A DNA stretch of 64,000 nt from Botrytis cinerea B05.10 (taxonomy: Eukaryota; Ascomycota; Leotiomycetes; Helotiales; Sclerotiniaceae), in contig NC_037319.1 in assembly GCF_000143535.2 (NCBI RefSeq), positions 930,001 through 994,000 on the forward strand, given 5' to 3'. The notes under the pieces are model-generated. The model was not told the origin of the DNA, searched no databases, and saw only the letters and a program-made list of their open reading frames with translations. The translations under genes and the position numbers were made by a program. Positions 24,801-37,823 of this stretch are shown in pieces. Position 1 is the stretch's first letter, and every line of letters starts with the position of its first letter.

Positions 24801-25259
24801 TTGTATTTCGGTCATGGAAGTGGAGGCCAGTTTATTCGTTCTAAAGAAATTCGCAAGATGGAGAAATGTGCAGTGACAATCTTGATGGGTTGTAGTAGTG
24901 GTGCGCTCACGAATTATGGAGAATTCGAGTTGGGGGGTCAGCCAATACATTATATGCATGCGGGGAGTGCGGCATTGGTAGCGACATTGTGGGATGTTAC
25001 GGATAGGGATATTGATCGGTTTGCGGGGAAGATGTTGGAGGGGTGGGGGCTTTTAGGGAAGGATGGAGAGCAAGGAGAGGGAAAAGAAAAGAAGAAAGGG
25101 GGAGGAAGAAAGAAAGGGAAGGAGGAGAAGGATCTAAAGGCTGGAGGAAAATTATCGTTGATTGAAGCGGTGGCACAGGCAAAGGGGGTTTGCAAATTGA
25201 AATATCTTAATGCGGCCGCGGTTTGTGTTTATGGTATTCCGGTTTATATCAGGGACTAG
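18843..25259 (+). CDS. esp1: Separase (cohesin-cleaving cysteine protease)
   Basis: Clan CD protease that cleaves the cohesin kleisin at anaphase onset and is held inactive by securin. Two exons, 18843-22033 and 22082-25259, split by a 48-nt intron; 2122 aa. The N-terminal 250 residues are Ser/Thr/Lys-rich and disordered. A long helical TPR/HEAT-like solenoid follows to about residue 1550. The C-terminal caspase-like domain holds the catalytic dyad: His1975 in YFGHGSG and Cys2001 in LMGCSSG, followed by GSAALVATLWDVTDRDIDRF. A Lys/Gly/Glu-rich insertion (about 2055-2085) interrupts the last part of the domain. Length is within the fungal separase range. The starting ATG follows an upstream stop and sits 283 bp from the divergent neighbour. 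The assignment rests on the complete C-terminal protease signature. Confidence 0.95.
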
Positions 25260-27373
25260 TATTGCCCAGGAGAAATGTGTATATATGGGATGGAGGGAGT
25301 TGGACATGACATGAATGAAGTGGCAAGGAAATAAATCCTTGATAAAATGGCGCATGGATAGCATAGCATTACGGTGTTTGAGGCATGGATATGGATATGG
25401 TTAGAGAACTGGTATGGAGTATATCCCTGTTTTAGTATTTTATGATCGATTAACAACGCGTTCTATTCTTAATGAAACGCCTATTACTGTTCGAAACAGC
25501 CTTAATACATATTCTCAGTGTTCCAGCCATTTTATTGATGGACTGTAATATTTTTACGGAGTATTCGTTCAACATGTTAATCAGGTTAGCATCTAAAATT
25601 TCCGGAAACATCGATTTACAGACTTGTCGAGTACATTTTTTCATCCAGTATCCGTTCAAACATTTTACATTTCCTCAACATTCATGTTTACCTATATCGA
25701 ATCAGTTACATTCAAGCATTCATATTCGTTCAATCATCCTCAGTCATCTCCTCATTTATATGGAACATCTGCGTCCTACCGTGTCAATGAGTCGGGGTTC
25801 ATTTTTATTTACGAAAAATGATCGAGAGAATGAATGAACCCGTCTTGGGAGAACTACTACTTTTGTCTTTGTGTCCCCAAATTAATAGGTCGGAGTCTCA
25901 GAACGAATTGCACGGAGTGAAACGAGGCGCTGCTTCAATTAGGATATTACCTCGAAAACCAAGCAAAGTCTAAACGCCGAGTATATCATGACTTCGAAAT
26001 CGACAAGTTACTGTGCGGAAGCTGTCATCATTTGTGGCAAATTCCTTCATCATGTGACCACTGTGACCCAAAGTAGGAATTCAAACTTTGAGGCGCGAAT
26101 CGTGTATTGCTATATCGCGACCGTAAAAAAGGGTGCATGAGAAGATGGATATTATGGTGGCATCAACGTTGGTATATCCACCAGCCTAGTTAATGGATCG
26201 CGCCCTCAATCTAGTTGAAGATAGATGACTGATGCGAATTTCATGTTACGGACTATAGCCAGTTTTGACCAAGCATCGGTTCTTGACAATGAATTTCTAG
26301 CAATGGCGTGTACAAGAGAATAGGAAATGACACGGGGTGTTGTAGAAGTCAACCTTGACGGGAAATTGACGAAACCAGCACGATAAAGGCTGGATTGTTG
26401 AGAACTCTCATAGTACTATTGGCTGATATCACAATGTGGGCTAGCATTCATTGGCCTGCACACGGCAATACAAAAGGGTGATTTACGAGGCAAACGACTA
26501 ACTTCTCGAAGCAATCTGCCTTCCAAGGCAGATTGTCTTAATAGATGAATGGCTTGGGTCAGTGTGTACTATAATGATAGTAGAATTCCGAGAAATTCTG
26601 ATGCAGAGCTGACACTGGGAATCGGCGCCTTGTGATCGTATGTATGTGATCATGCGTGGATTTGCAATCTGCCTTGCAGAACCTTTACCAGCCTTTTGGC
26701 AAGAACATCGTATATTGTTGTGAAGATGTCTCCATCCTTCCACGGTCAACATTAGCGATCAATAATAATCGAACATACAATCTACACTGCACACCGAAAT
26801 CTACATTGAATCAATATTTCATCATGCCGAGAAGCTCAGAACTCATTGAGACGACTATTACAACACACGATTCCATCGACAGGAAGTTGAAACGGACCTG
26901 GGAGACCAAGAATGCGATTGTCTATGATTTATCATCACAAAGGTTGTTGAAGAAGATTATATGAAGAGTGAAAGGGCACTCGAGACATGAAGATACAGGA
27001 TATATCCGCATATATTCGAGTCCTGTGTATTACTATACCTGGCGTTATAAGACCGAGATGGAGGTTTGGACATCTAAGTTGGGCACTAGACGCTTTGGCT
27101 ACTAAATATTTGGCGACAATGACACTTGTTAAAACGTAAGATAGCTACAGAGCGCGACGTCTGATAGAAAAGATACACACACCAGCACGTCGCAAGGAAC
27201 TCAATACTCACAAGTTCTAAAATGATCGCCATCATAACATAAATCTTGATATATATCCTAATTGGTCCCCGGATCAAGTCGTAGTCGGGACGCTCACTCG
27301 GACTGCAAAAGAATAGATTAGAATTCTCGTATTGGGTATGTAATAGTAGCTTTATAAAATCATCGTGGTCCTG
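25260..27373. other. Intergenic, 3' flanks of separase and isy1, with a 24-bp interrupted palindrome
   Basis: Separase (+) and isy1 (-) converge here. No gene is supported; frames at 25472-25837 and 26824-26964 lack recognizable features. The interrupted palindrome at 26512-26535 is the only strong structure. Confidence 0.55.
26512..26535. repeat. Perfect inverted repeat, 11-bp arms with 2-nt centre
   Basis: CAATCTGCCTT (26512-26522), CC, then its exact reverse complement (26525-26535). The same 11-mer recurs in forward orientation at 26665-26675. Confidence 0.9.
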
Positions 27374-28221
27374 TCATCCAAGTTTGTCCAGTAATCGTCT
27401 TCGTCGTCTATCGACAAGCTCTTCCTGAACTTCATCGCTCGTAGGTAGCCTCCATCCTGCGCCATCTCCTGCATCTCCGGGTAAAGGCTCCCACCCGTCG
27501 GGTGCTTTCTTATCTTTGCCCTCCAATAAGTTCTCATAAGCCTCTTTCTCCTTTTGTATTTCATAATCTAACAAAGTGCCGTCTTCTTCGTCAAGGTTGT
27601 AACCATAATATGAAGCATCGACTTGTTTTCGCAGGTCTACTCTCGATTCTAAAGGTTGATCTTCGCGGGTTTTGATTGTCGCAGCTTCAAACATTTCTTT
27701 GACTCCCGGTAACTCTTTAGCACGTCCAAAATACCTGGTACAGAAGCAACCATCAGCACGATTCGCGTATATTTTAGAACCACAAACACGCATACCTGTA
27801 TCCCTTCCCACCACCTGGTATCTCCCTTCCTTCATCATCATAGACTTTCCCTCCGCCTCGCATATAATTCGGACCCCCCAAATTTTTGATCTGTACCTCC
27901 CACATATATTTTTCTCTCATAGCCTTGTTGATTTCATCGTTCAAATCTCGAATCATAAAGTCACTCAAACTTGGATCCTGGATCTTGCTGACTTTGCGTG
28001 AGATCTCTTTCAGAACTTGGCCTCTCCATTTTTCGCATGATGGTATAGATGAGACTTCCGTTATCATCTTTGGGCGCCGCGTCCTTCCCGCATCGATAAT
28101 ACCTAATTCTGCTTGTTGCGCTTCCCTGAAGCGGAACAGCATCGATTGCGATTTCTCAGCATTACGAGCCTGCAAATGTTAGCAGTTGTTATATCACAAT
28201 GTAAAAGAACAGCTCTACCAT
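27374..28221 (-). CDS. isy1: Pre-mRNA splicing factor Isy1
   Basis: Component of the spliceosomal Prp19/NTC complex that helps stabilise the first-step catalytic core. Three exons: 28219-28221 (the ATG alone), 27796-28169 and 27374-27734, with introns of 49 nt (28170-28218) and 61 nt (27735-27795); 245 aa. The protein reads MARNAEKSQSMLFRFREAQ, the characteristic Isy1 N-terminus, then DPSLSDFMIRDLNDEIN, WEVQIKNLGGPNY and YFGRAKELPGVKEMFE across the second intron. It ends in an acidic stretch and an Arg-rich segment (DRRRRRLLDKLG). The first exon is only the start codon; skipping it would leave the ARNAEK frame without an ATG. Promoter lies above 28222. Confidence 0.93.
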
Positions 28222-29552
28222 GATTTCGAGAAGCTCCCGTGAGCTGTATGGGGTCAACGGAAGAAATGTTGTTGAAATATACTTGAATAAATATGTCGAG
28301 TATATTTACACTCACAGGATAGAATGATCAACATGAGCTTGGACCCACGAGGCTGCCGAAAATAAAGTTACAAGGTTGAGCAAGCAGCAAGGCCGTTGTT
28401 TAGCGTGTTTTCAGCTTAGCGACACGCGCTGTAAGTATTTCAACGCGCCTAGAACATCAATTTCCATCCTAACAACAATCTGCAATGACGAGAACAATCA
28501 TTGAGCTTACACTACCAAACCATCTGAGAAATCAGAAGGTTCAGAATGTGTGAATGAATGAACAGAAATCTTAGCAGGCTTCCAACTCTCTCATCTCGAA
28601 TACCTTTGGTTTTTTGTGTGGCGGTCGCAGGTCTTTGATTCTATAATTTGGATCGAGCCACAATGACGACAATCAGCTCCTCTTGAGATGTTCGCAATGT
28701 TCTACCACTTTGAATGTCCATTGTTCGAGTTTCTGAGAGATCGGGAATGAAAGTCTTAGGCATTGATTGTGGTAATGCATTTGCAAAAGAGTCATCGCTG
28801 AAAGCGGAAAATAGTTTTCAATCGGAGTAGCTTGGTAAGAACAGCCCCGTCTCACCCCCCTCTACTGTTCAGATGCTTCCATGATGGCGGAGCCGAGTAC
28901 TGGATTGAAATCTTTAGTTCTCAACATCCACAGTTGAAAACATTGCTAACCATATCTAGTTTCACATTTCCAGTCATTCTTGTAATCATTCCTTGCAAAC
29001 TTCGATAGTATCGATGTGAAAGTGTTTGGAAGTTTATTTCTTTGCCCGGTGATGACCAAACGTGTCCAAAAAGCCAAATTTGCAGGCCAACCTACTATCT
29101 TATACTTGCCTTGGGGCTAAATAAGATGGAAAGCGTTCGCGATGAGAACTTGAGAGCTTATCTGAGGGCACCTTCAATCTTTATTTCCTTTCATGGCACA
29201 TTTCCAGCCCTCCTCGTCTTTATAGTTCTTTTTTTCGCAGTATATTCTTTTTCCGCATGTCTTGCTTTATTCTCACAAAATCCTTGTTACACTTTAGCGG
29301 GGCTTTTGTTATGGAATGGATTGTGGGTTTCTCCACTGGTGCTGCCACAACATATCAGCCTCGCCACAAAAAAAATGAGAACAAAGAATTATTAATTCAC
29401 CTGCAAGCACTCATAAATCAACGATTTCAGTGATTCTATCTTCTCATACCTCAACACTCTTTCCCGGGAGCACATCATTTTTGCTACTTCTACTCACTCC
29501 ATTTTAACTATTGATATCGATAGACATATTCCAGTTAGTGGCGTTTACTGCC
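28222..29552. other. Divergent promoter between isy1 and the TPR-like gene
   Basis: 1.3 kb between two starts facing away from each other. A 90-codon ATG frame at 29126-29395 (+) would encode a hydrophobic peptide but has no homology I recognise; it may be 5' UTR of the downstream gene. Confidence 0.5.
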
Positions 29553-31307
29553 ATGTTTTCGAGGCTCTCTATCAATTCGCATGATGGCAGTGAACAAACT
29601 TCGCCCTTGACATCTTCGTCCTCGTCCTCTTTGCTCGAAGGAGCGCATCTCTCAATAAACACCGCAGTTGAACAAGCTGATGCCCCTGATTATGCGATTC
29701 TGTGTGTTGACGGGTTGTCTTCCGCTGGATTATTTGAGGATGCGGCAGTCATTGCCCAAGGATATTTATACGAGAAGCCAAATCATGCACTGTTTTTGAA
29801 GCACTTGGCTAAAGGTTTATTTGAAACAGAACATTACAGCGAAGCTAGCCAGATATACCAGCGTCTAGAGGCAATGTCAGGGTTGGCCAACGACACAGAA
29901 AAAAAACTCTGGACCATCGAAGCACTTCTCAACGACAATCGACCTGGAGCAGCGCTTGACGAATTTCTCAGAACTCCTTCACTAGAAGAATGTGCCAGAG
30001 GACTGTGTTTCAAAAGCCGCGCCTTGCGGAAACTAAAGCAGCCTGCAGCAGCAAGAGCTGCCGCTGACCAGATGTTGGAAGTAGCTGGCGAAAATGTCGT
30101 TGTCGACTATTGGGTTGAGTATGGGTTGGTACTGTATGATTTGCAGGATTTCATAGGATCATTGAAATATTTGCGACAGGGCGCAACAGAAGATGTGATC
30201 GAATCTGCCCTAGGGCTATCAGGCGAAGCGAAGGAAGCGGAAGAGATGTTTCATTCTCCGCAGACATTGAGTCCATGCCATCGTCGTAAAATTATTAATG
30301 GGCCAGCTACCGATTGGGAAGAATTTAGGGGAAGAGCAAATTGGATGAAGACACTCCCCGACTTGCGTGCCCTAGTGCAGGTTTCATTTCATAACTCTCT
30401 CCCGGACCCGGAAGACTTGGCCAGTTGTTTGTGCATATTAGGTACCAGGCATCGAGAAGGTGGCACTCACGAAGCAGCCTCCGCATGCTTTGAAATTGCG
30501 CTCAAAATTAATAGTACATCTGCGTTTGTGTTGTCCATGTCAGCTACAAATCTTGCAGCCAACGCCCCTCTTAATGAATCTGACGAAGCACGTTTCGCAC
30601 GTCTCCACAAGGCGGATGATCTCTGGGAACAACTATTAAAAATTGGGCCCTACACTGACGGATCCTTCGAAATTCCACATGCCGAGATCTATCGCCGACG
30701 TGCAGAACTGTGGAAAGACATCAAAACATCGCTCTACGAGAAGTACTTGTTTAAATATGCGGAAATTATCAAATCCCCTGCAGAATTCATATCGGTAGCA
30801 AAAGTGTTGAGGTCTAACCAAAAAACCGACGGTATTAATACAATTGCATATAAAGAACGTGCTGAAAGAGTCGATCGGCTGTATTATGAAGCGCTGCATT
30901 CTCCAGAATATTCACCCACCCATGCCCCTCAAAAGGCAGCCCTTGTATATGGATGGCGTGTTGACAACCTCGCATATGGTGATATTGATCCAGAACGGCA
31001 AGAGCGATTTCTCCGACAGAAGATGGAGCTTGACGGTAACCCTGATCGCTTGTTGAACTTTATTGGTAAAGCAGGAGATCGCGATCGCGAAGTCTTACAA
31101 TTGCTTGAGAGCGCTGAACGGAAATTTGGTGGGAAGTATGTTGCATTAGCCAAGGACCAAAGAAAATACCTCAAAAATATTGAGAAGATAAAAAAGACTA
31201 CCGGGAATAAAACACCAGATGATTCTCTTAAGCAAGATCCTGTTCAGAACAGTATCAAACGAACACGAGTAGCCGCTGGCTGGCATGCTTGGAAGGCACA
31301 AAAATAA
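29553..31307 (+). CDS. TPR-like helical repeat protein, function unknown
   Basis: Single exon, 584 aa from the first ATG in frame. After a Ser-rich N-terminus (1-40), the chain is alpha-helical with TPR-like helix pairs: ALFLKHLAKGLFETEHYSEA, KSRALRKLKQPAAARAAADQ, YGLVLYDLQDFIGSLKYLRQ, and HEAASACFEIALKINSTSAF. The C-terminal third is charged and basic, ending VAAGWHAWKAQK. No enzyme motif, signal peptide or membrane segment is seen. The unbroken length, even amino-acid composition and helical periodicity support a real gene. TPR proteins act as scaffolds, but no partner can be inferred here. It is not the DnaJ-TPR type seen at 1903-4141, and I recognise no specific orthologue. Confidence 0.8.
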   Translation: MFSRLSINSHDGSEQTSPLTSSSSSSLLEGAHLSINTAVEQADAPDYAILCVDGLSSAGLFEDAAVIAQGYLYEKPNHALFLKHLAKGLFETEHYSEASQIYQRLEAMSGLANDTEKKLWTIEALLNDNRPGAALDEFLRTPSLEECARGLCFKSRALRKLKQPAAARAAADQMLEVAGENVVVDYWVEYGLVLYDLQDFIGSLKYLRQGATEDVIESALGLSGEAKEAEEMFHSPQTLSPCHRRKIINGPATDWEEFRGRANWMKTLPDLRALVQVSFHNSLPDPEDLASCLCILGTRHREGGTHEAASACFEIALKINSTSAFVLSMSATNLAANAPLNESDEARFARLHKADDLWEQLLKIGPYTDGSFEIPHAEIYRRRAELWKDIKTSLYEKYLFKYAEIIKSPAEFISVAKVLRSNQKTDGINTIAYKERAERVDRLYYEALHSPEYSPTHAPQKAALVYGWRVDNLAYGDIDPERQERFLRQKMELDGNPDRLLNFIGKAGDRDREVLQLLESAERKFGGKYVALAKDQRKYLKNIEKIKKTTGNKTPDDSLKQDPVQNSIKRTRVAAGWHAWKAQK

Positions 31308-32911
31308 TATCGGAGGATTCGTAGGCCTAATAATAAAAAGATGCTTCTGATAGTGATGAGCGAGTCAATAGATGACTCCTCAAAATACATTTCTCGACAC
31401 TTCGCAAAGCTGCACGATCAAAACTTTTACTACATGCTCCACACACATATTCATTCATTTTATGTTGGAATTCATATTTATACCAAATGAAGCATTTTTC
31501 AAGACTGTAATAGCGTTATATATAAGCAATTCTTTTTGGCGATCAACACCTGCAGACATCTCAATCTTAAAACTCGAGAATCTTTCATCCAACGCTGTCC
31601 AATAGATTTTTTACTGTGAGACTATTCGAATTATTCTTGATGCAAGGTTTTGGTGGTATTGCTAATGCAAATCGTTTGTGGATGTTTTTCTTGTTTTCAT
31701 CACATTGAAAGTAGCTGGTCTCTTGGAGATGGATAACATCTTATTCCTTTGCTAGTATAATTTCGACTAAAGAAATATTCACGGGCGATGAAAGAATGCT
31801 CCAGGAAAGAACTATGTTTAATATGAATCACAGTTACATTGACACTTTAATCTGATCATGAAAGTTTGCTTTCATTAGAAGATTATTATGGTTCGGTAAT
31901 TGACCCCAAATGGGACAATTTGGTTTGAGCCCATCTCAAGATTGAAGCCACCCCGGCATTTGAAGCCAATTCACTAATGGGATCATATTTGCTAGTGTCC
32001 ATATATTTCGTTATGACTTCTATAAGATTTCCAGTCTGCGAAGACTTCAGAAAATCCAGGAAATCCAGATTCCGCCCTTTCCCAACGCTGAGCTAACTCC
32101 TTTACAGATCCAAATCAGTATCAAGTGATACAGCTCATATGTAAAGATACAATCTAAGATTCATACTCCTAGAATGCACCCTTGATAACACACATCTTTA
32201 TCATATATTTCACAGCTCAAAACTCCGATCTACTGATTTGATCAATTGAACTGGAATTCATACCATCCAGAATCGAAGTCTTCATAATTTTCCTCTTCAA
32301 TATTTCCTTTTGTATATTGAGAAAGTTAATGCAATCGCTTGTCATGTAGTAATAATCAATGGAATCAGTCTTTTTGTTGTGCTTAAGATTAATCTTGAAC
32401 GTAGTTATAAAATCTGTCTTGAAACCGTACTTGGCACCTCTTTTGAAACCGCTCTTAAAGCACTTTTTCAGACTACACTTGAGCGACATATTTTGTATCT
32501 CGAACTATCGATTTGTTCATGGTGGGAGCGCTGAAAGTAGATTTATCAAGTTGATCTGATTATTCAGTGTGCATTTTGTAAGATGGTGGATGAGCAAAAA
32601 TGCGAGCTTATAAGTCATTGTCAACTGAGACTCGTACGGTTGCTGTAGCTAGTCGGGGGTTATTCTCAATATAGTTTATAGTGAAGCTTCTGAATTTGTA
32701 TCACCAGTAATCGGATACAAGACTAGCATTGATTCAATCATCAACTCCACATTCACACACTAAGAAAGCTGCTGCATCAAGATGATATTCGACCGTATAG
32801 AATGCAAGAAAGGATATAAGCTTCCATCTTTCCCAGAAGAAAAACCTCAAGTATCAGAAAACAATATATTAAAAGAAAGATCTACTGAACAAACAAAATA
32901 CGATCATCGAA
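31308..32911. other. Intergenic DNA, nothing recognised
   Basis: AT-leaning sequence with small open frames on both strands near 32217-32559 that overlap each other antisense. None has recognizable features. Confidence 0.5.
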
Positions 32912-33424
32912 ATGAATCAACAAAATCAGAACAACTTGTACGGACAAAATCTACCAGGTAGAAAGCATCCCACCATCTGGGAACAGAATTATGTCATCGT
33001 CTTTAACTTGACAAGTAAGACCATATACAAGACGAACCGCTCAGATATTGATAGTGAGTATCTCTCCCTGTCCCCCATTCACAAAACCAAGATTCACATC
33101 TTACTCTTGCCTCCGCCCCATTCTGCTATCATCAACACTGTAAACTAACACTCCCTTATAGCATCAATCCACTTCCGCATTGCTCTTCCCCGTCTTCTCC
33201 CATTTGAAGAAGATACCATCAATCTGGGTAGGTTGCGCGCCTCCAGCGGCCAAGATGCAGAACTTGTCGCTAAAGTCAGTGTTAACTCTCTCGGATTAAG
33301 AGAACAAAGACTGAGAGGAGATATCATGGAATGCTGGGTTTTGGATACCGCGGAGGGAAATAGGCAGGGCACATTGGTGGGATGGAAGTTTAGGGACGCT
33401 TTTGATTACTTTGAGAAGAAGTGA
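32912..33424 (+). CDS. Small orphan protein, 134 aa, one intron
   Basis: Exon 1 is 32912-33053 and exon 2 is 33162-33424; the 108-nt intron has a GTGAGT donor, a CTAAC branch-like motif and a TTATAG acceptor, and the junction (GAT A|CA) keeps frame. The protein starts MNQQNQNNLYGQNLP, passes through VIVFNLTSKTIYKTNRSD, and after the junction is IHFRIALPRLLPFEEDTINL followed by a Lys/Arg/Glu-balanced C-terminus ending WKFRDAFDYFEKK. No signal peptide, membrane segment or known domain is seen. Support comes from the clean splice signals and sensible composition on both sides of the intron. It may be lineage-specific. Confidence 0.55.
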
Positions 33425-36400
33425 GTGAGAGTGGTAGAGGTGTGGGTGTAGTGGACTTTAGATGTTCTGGTTTTTAGAGAGCGATGGCGCCGATGCTGTC
33501 GGTAGCGCTGGTGAGAATAACCACCAGTGAGTGCGGGATACATGAGACAGGCTCCATAAAGCACAATTTTATAACAAGAATGAAGACCTTGATCATTCAA
33601 TTATGCTTCAAAGATTTAGTGAACTTACTAGAGACAGAGTGATGTATACAATAAAAAAGTGCTAAAACCATAAGCTTTTGAATCAAACAAGAAATATTGA
33701 AAGTGAAGTTTCCTACAGGATATATTTTTCTATCAAATTATCTCGACGGGCAGAAATGACACCATTTCTCTTGATATCAACATTAATTTTATGTGGGAAA
33801 GTTAGACTATGTTATTTTCTTCCTCTTAATGAACTATTGGTCAGAGCTTGAGAGGGGCCAGGAGGGGGGGGGCGGGGGGGGGGGGGGAGGGCGTAATGTT
33901 AATTCGATTACTGTTCGATTTTGAGGTTAACGAATTTTGGTACAAACTTTTGCCTTTCTCCCTAAAGCACCCGATGGACTGTTTTCCTTAAGAACTGAGG
34001 TACTGGAAACCTTGAAATTCGATATGTTTTTCGTTTGGTAATGCTATTGAAGGTACGACTCGCTTGATTCTGCTTGTTTTGACTTGGATAACTGCAGTTT
34101 GGTTGCCCTTCTTACATTTAAAGAACAATTACCAAGGTATCTTTGATTTCTGTTCACTCCTTTGTGATGGCTTTAATGGACCAATTACCTTCCAGCTCTA
34201 CACAGATCACTTCACAAACAATTGACTAGTATTCTGATCGACCATGCACCCATAATAATTATACCTATTGATGTTTGGTTTGTCATTTTCGAGCACAAAG
34301 TTTAATTAGTGAGGTTTTTGTGCGCTCTCTAGTCAAGTTGAGCCTACCAAGCACAATGGATTGGAATTAAGCGGATTGTTTTTCGAATTTCTATTCGAGA
34401 AGGGAAGAAAGCGTGGATAGGGGGCCCTTCTCCATTTCCCATGTACCTACATATGAATTAGATATGGAATATGGAGCCGGAAGTGGGGGATTGAAAAATT
34501 ATGAGATAGGACTTGAGAAAATGATATCTGGATCATGGATTGGCTAGACGTATAACAGCTGTACTAACCGAAAGGATTCCTGCATTTGCATTCGGCACAG
34601 GGAATTAACAACTCGGATATCTGAACGCAAAACCCATGCACGACTCAGGATAATAGAAATGGGTCGTGCATTGAAGAATACTTCATGTGATAGACATGCG
34701 CCGAAGTCTGTCTGGTTATCCGGTTGTTCTATTTTTGAAATTTGATCGGCTAATATGAAAGATATGGCTCAGGGGGCCGAATCTGTGTTACCTTTGATAC
34801 CCGGCTGTTTAGTTTTCCGGTCATGGGAAGAGGAAACGTAATCTCTCGCATTACGTGCTTTCAGGGCAATCAAGGTTCTGGGTCAACGTTGTTATCGTCT
34901 GTTTGTTGTAACGTTTCTAGCAGCGGATCATGAGAAAATCAACATTTCAGTCGTATGAGTGAAATCATTGCTCAAAATCTCGTGCAGGTCGTGTCAGATA
35001 CTTGGAACGGCACGTGATATTTATGTGATAGACAGGGCTAATCTTGCTCCTTCCTATTCTAGATTCCGGTTAATCCCAGACGGTAATCTGGTAACATGAC
35101 GAATCTCCACTTGGAACATTTCTCCGCCTATGTGCTGCTCCGGTACCTTTCTCAATCTTTAAATCAACGTAGCCAAGAAATGTCACCAAGTGTCGTTGCC
35201 CTTCAAGCTTTTCTAAGACGAACAGTATTATACCAACGTTCAATCACCGGTCGCACGACATCGATATCATGTTCTGTCAAATTCCTCTCCATCTCCAGCC
35301 CTGGAATGCACATGTTCTTGTCTACACCTTGCCTCGGCCGGGGTCACGTCAATATCTTATGCTGCCAAGCTGTAACCGCCAAGGTGATCGAGAATGAGAT
35401 AGTATGTAGAAATACAACCGTAGAACCATATGAAGGGAACATTATAGAAGATCTTCTTCCGGCAGGAGATAAGCCTTTTCAGCCACGGCGTCGAAGACAG
35501 CGGCATTGAATTTTCTAACAAACAATAACAAGAAGTCATAGCCAAGACGATTTCGCCACCACGAGATCCTTTCAACCTTCAAAGCCAGACAAATTTCGAT
35601 AAAAGTTCATTCTCGAAAAGGGAGGTTGTTATTTGATTCTGGTAAGATGAAGCCATCTTCGAAGATATTGTACAATCATATGCCCACTTCACTTGGCGCT
35701 TCTGCGTCTCTTCATATCTGCAAGTGCCACTGCATTTGATTGTTAGGATGAGCGCTTGGCTACACGCTTGGCAATCCTACGTAGACTATAGATTGTGTAC
35801 CAATCGCATGCCGCATATTTACAGATCGATAAGAAAAGCTTCACAACTTCCCAATTCGACATAAAATCCAGTGGGAGAGCATGACATACACTACCATGAT
35901 GGCGTTTAGCCTGAGATTCATACCTATTTCATGTCGTTTGTGTCGGCTCGTGGTACACCTTAGTTGATGGTGTCCTCGATGGTGTTATACTAGTACTGGC
36001 TTGCTTCATTCTTCAAGCACCCCCGTACTGATATGATTGTCGAATAGCATCTCAAGAAATTCTACATTCCATTAAGATTACCAGCGGCCAAGTCAGGCCC
36101 TGGGGCAATAGTTCATGCCATATCCTTAACAGCTTCCATAAATGTGATAGACCTGTGTCTGAAGGTGGTGATAATATTCATTTGTAGAAGGTGACGATGA
36201 GGTATCGAGTTAATGTTGTGATAATGAACTACAACATACCTTGGCTTTCTAGTTCATGGCAATATTCTCTAGCTCGCGGCTCGGAATCATCACCGACAGT
36301 GAGTGTTGCAAGCCGCACACGCAGAAGAGCCTCATCGGTTTTGATTTAAATACTGCCTTTGTATCCCTCTGAAACTATATCACCAGGAACATCTTCTTCA

Positions 36401-36442
36401 TTATCTCTTCATCAAGAATAACCTTTTGAACGCAACTCTATC
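33425..36442. other. Gene-poor 3-kb intergenic stretch with a poly-G tract
   Basis: No supported gene. A G-rich tract lies at 33864-33891. The ATG frame at 35096-35509 (137 codons) has no recognizable features and an uneven composition. The last few hundred bases are the promoter of the subtilase, with a TTTAAATA TATA-like box near 36344-36352. Confidence 0.5.
33864..33891. repeat. Poly-G tract (G9-C-G14-A-G3)
   Basis: 28 bp, almost pure G on the + strand, able to form a G-quadruplex and prone to sequencing error. Confidence 0.85.

Positions 36443-37823
<1,381 letters not shown>

Noticed and set aside
26824..26964. 46-codon ATG frame (+), charged product
   Set aside because: Too short to support without expression or conservation evidence.
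29126..29395. 90-codon hydrophobic ATG frame (+) upstream of the TPR-like gene
   Set aside because: One or two possible TM segments but no homology I recognise; likely 5' leader or chance.
35096..35509. 137-codon ATG frame (+)
   Set aside because: No recognizable domain, no signal peptide, no splice logic and no supporting neighbours; chance frame cannot be excluded.
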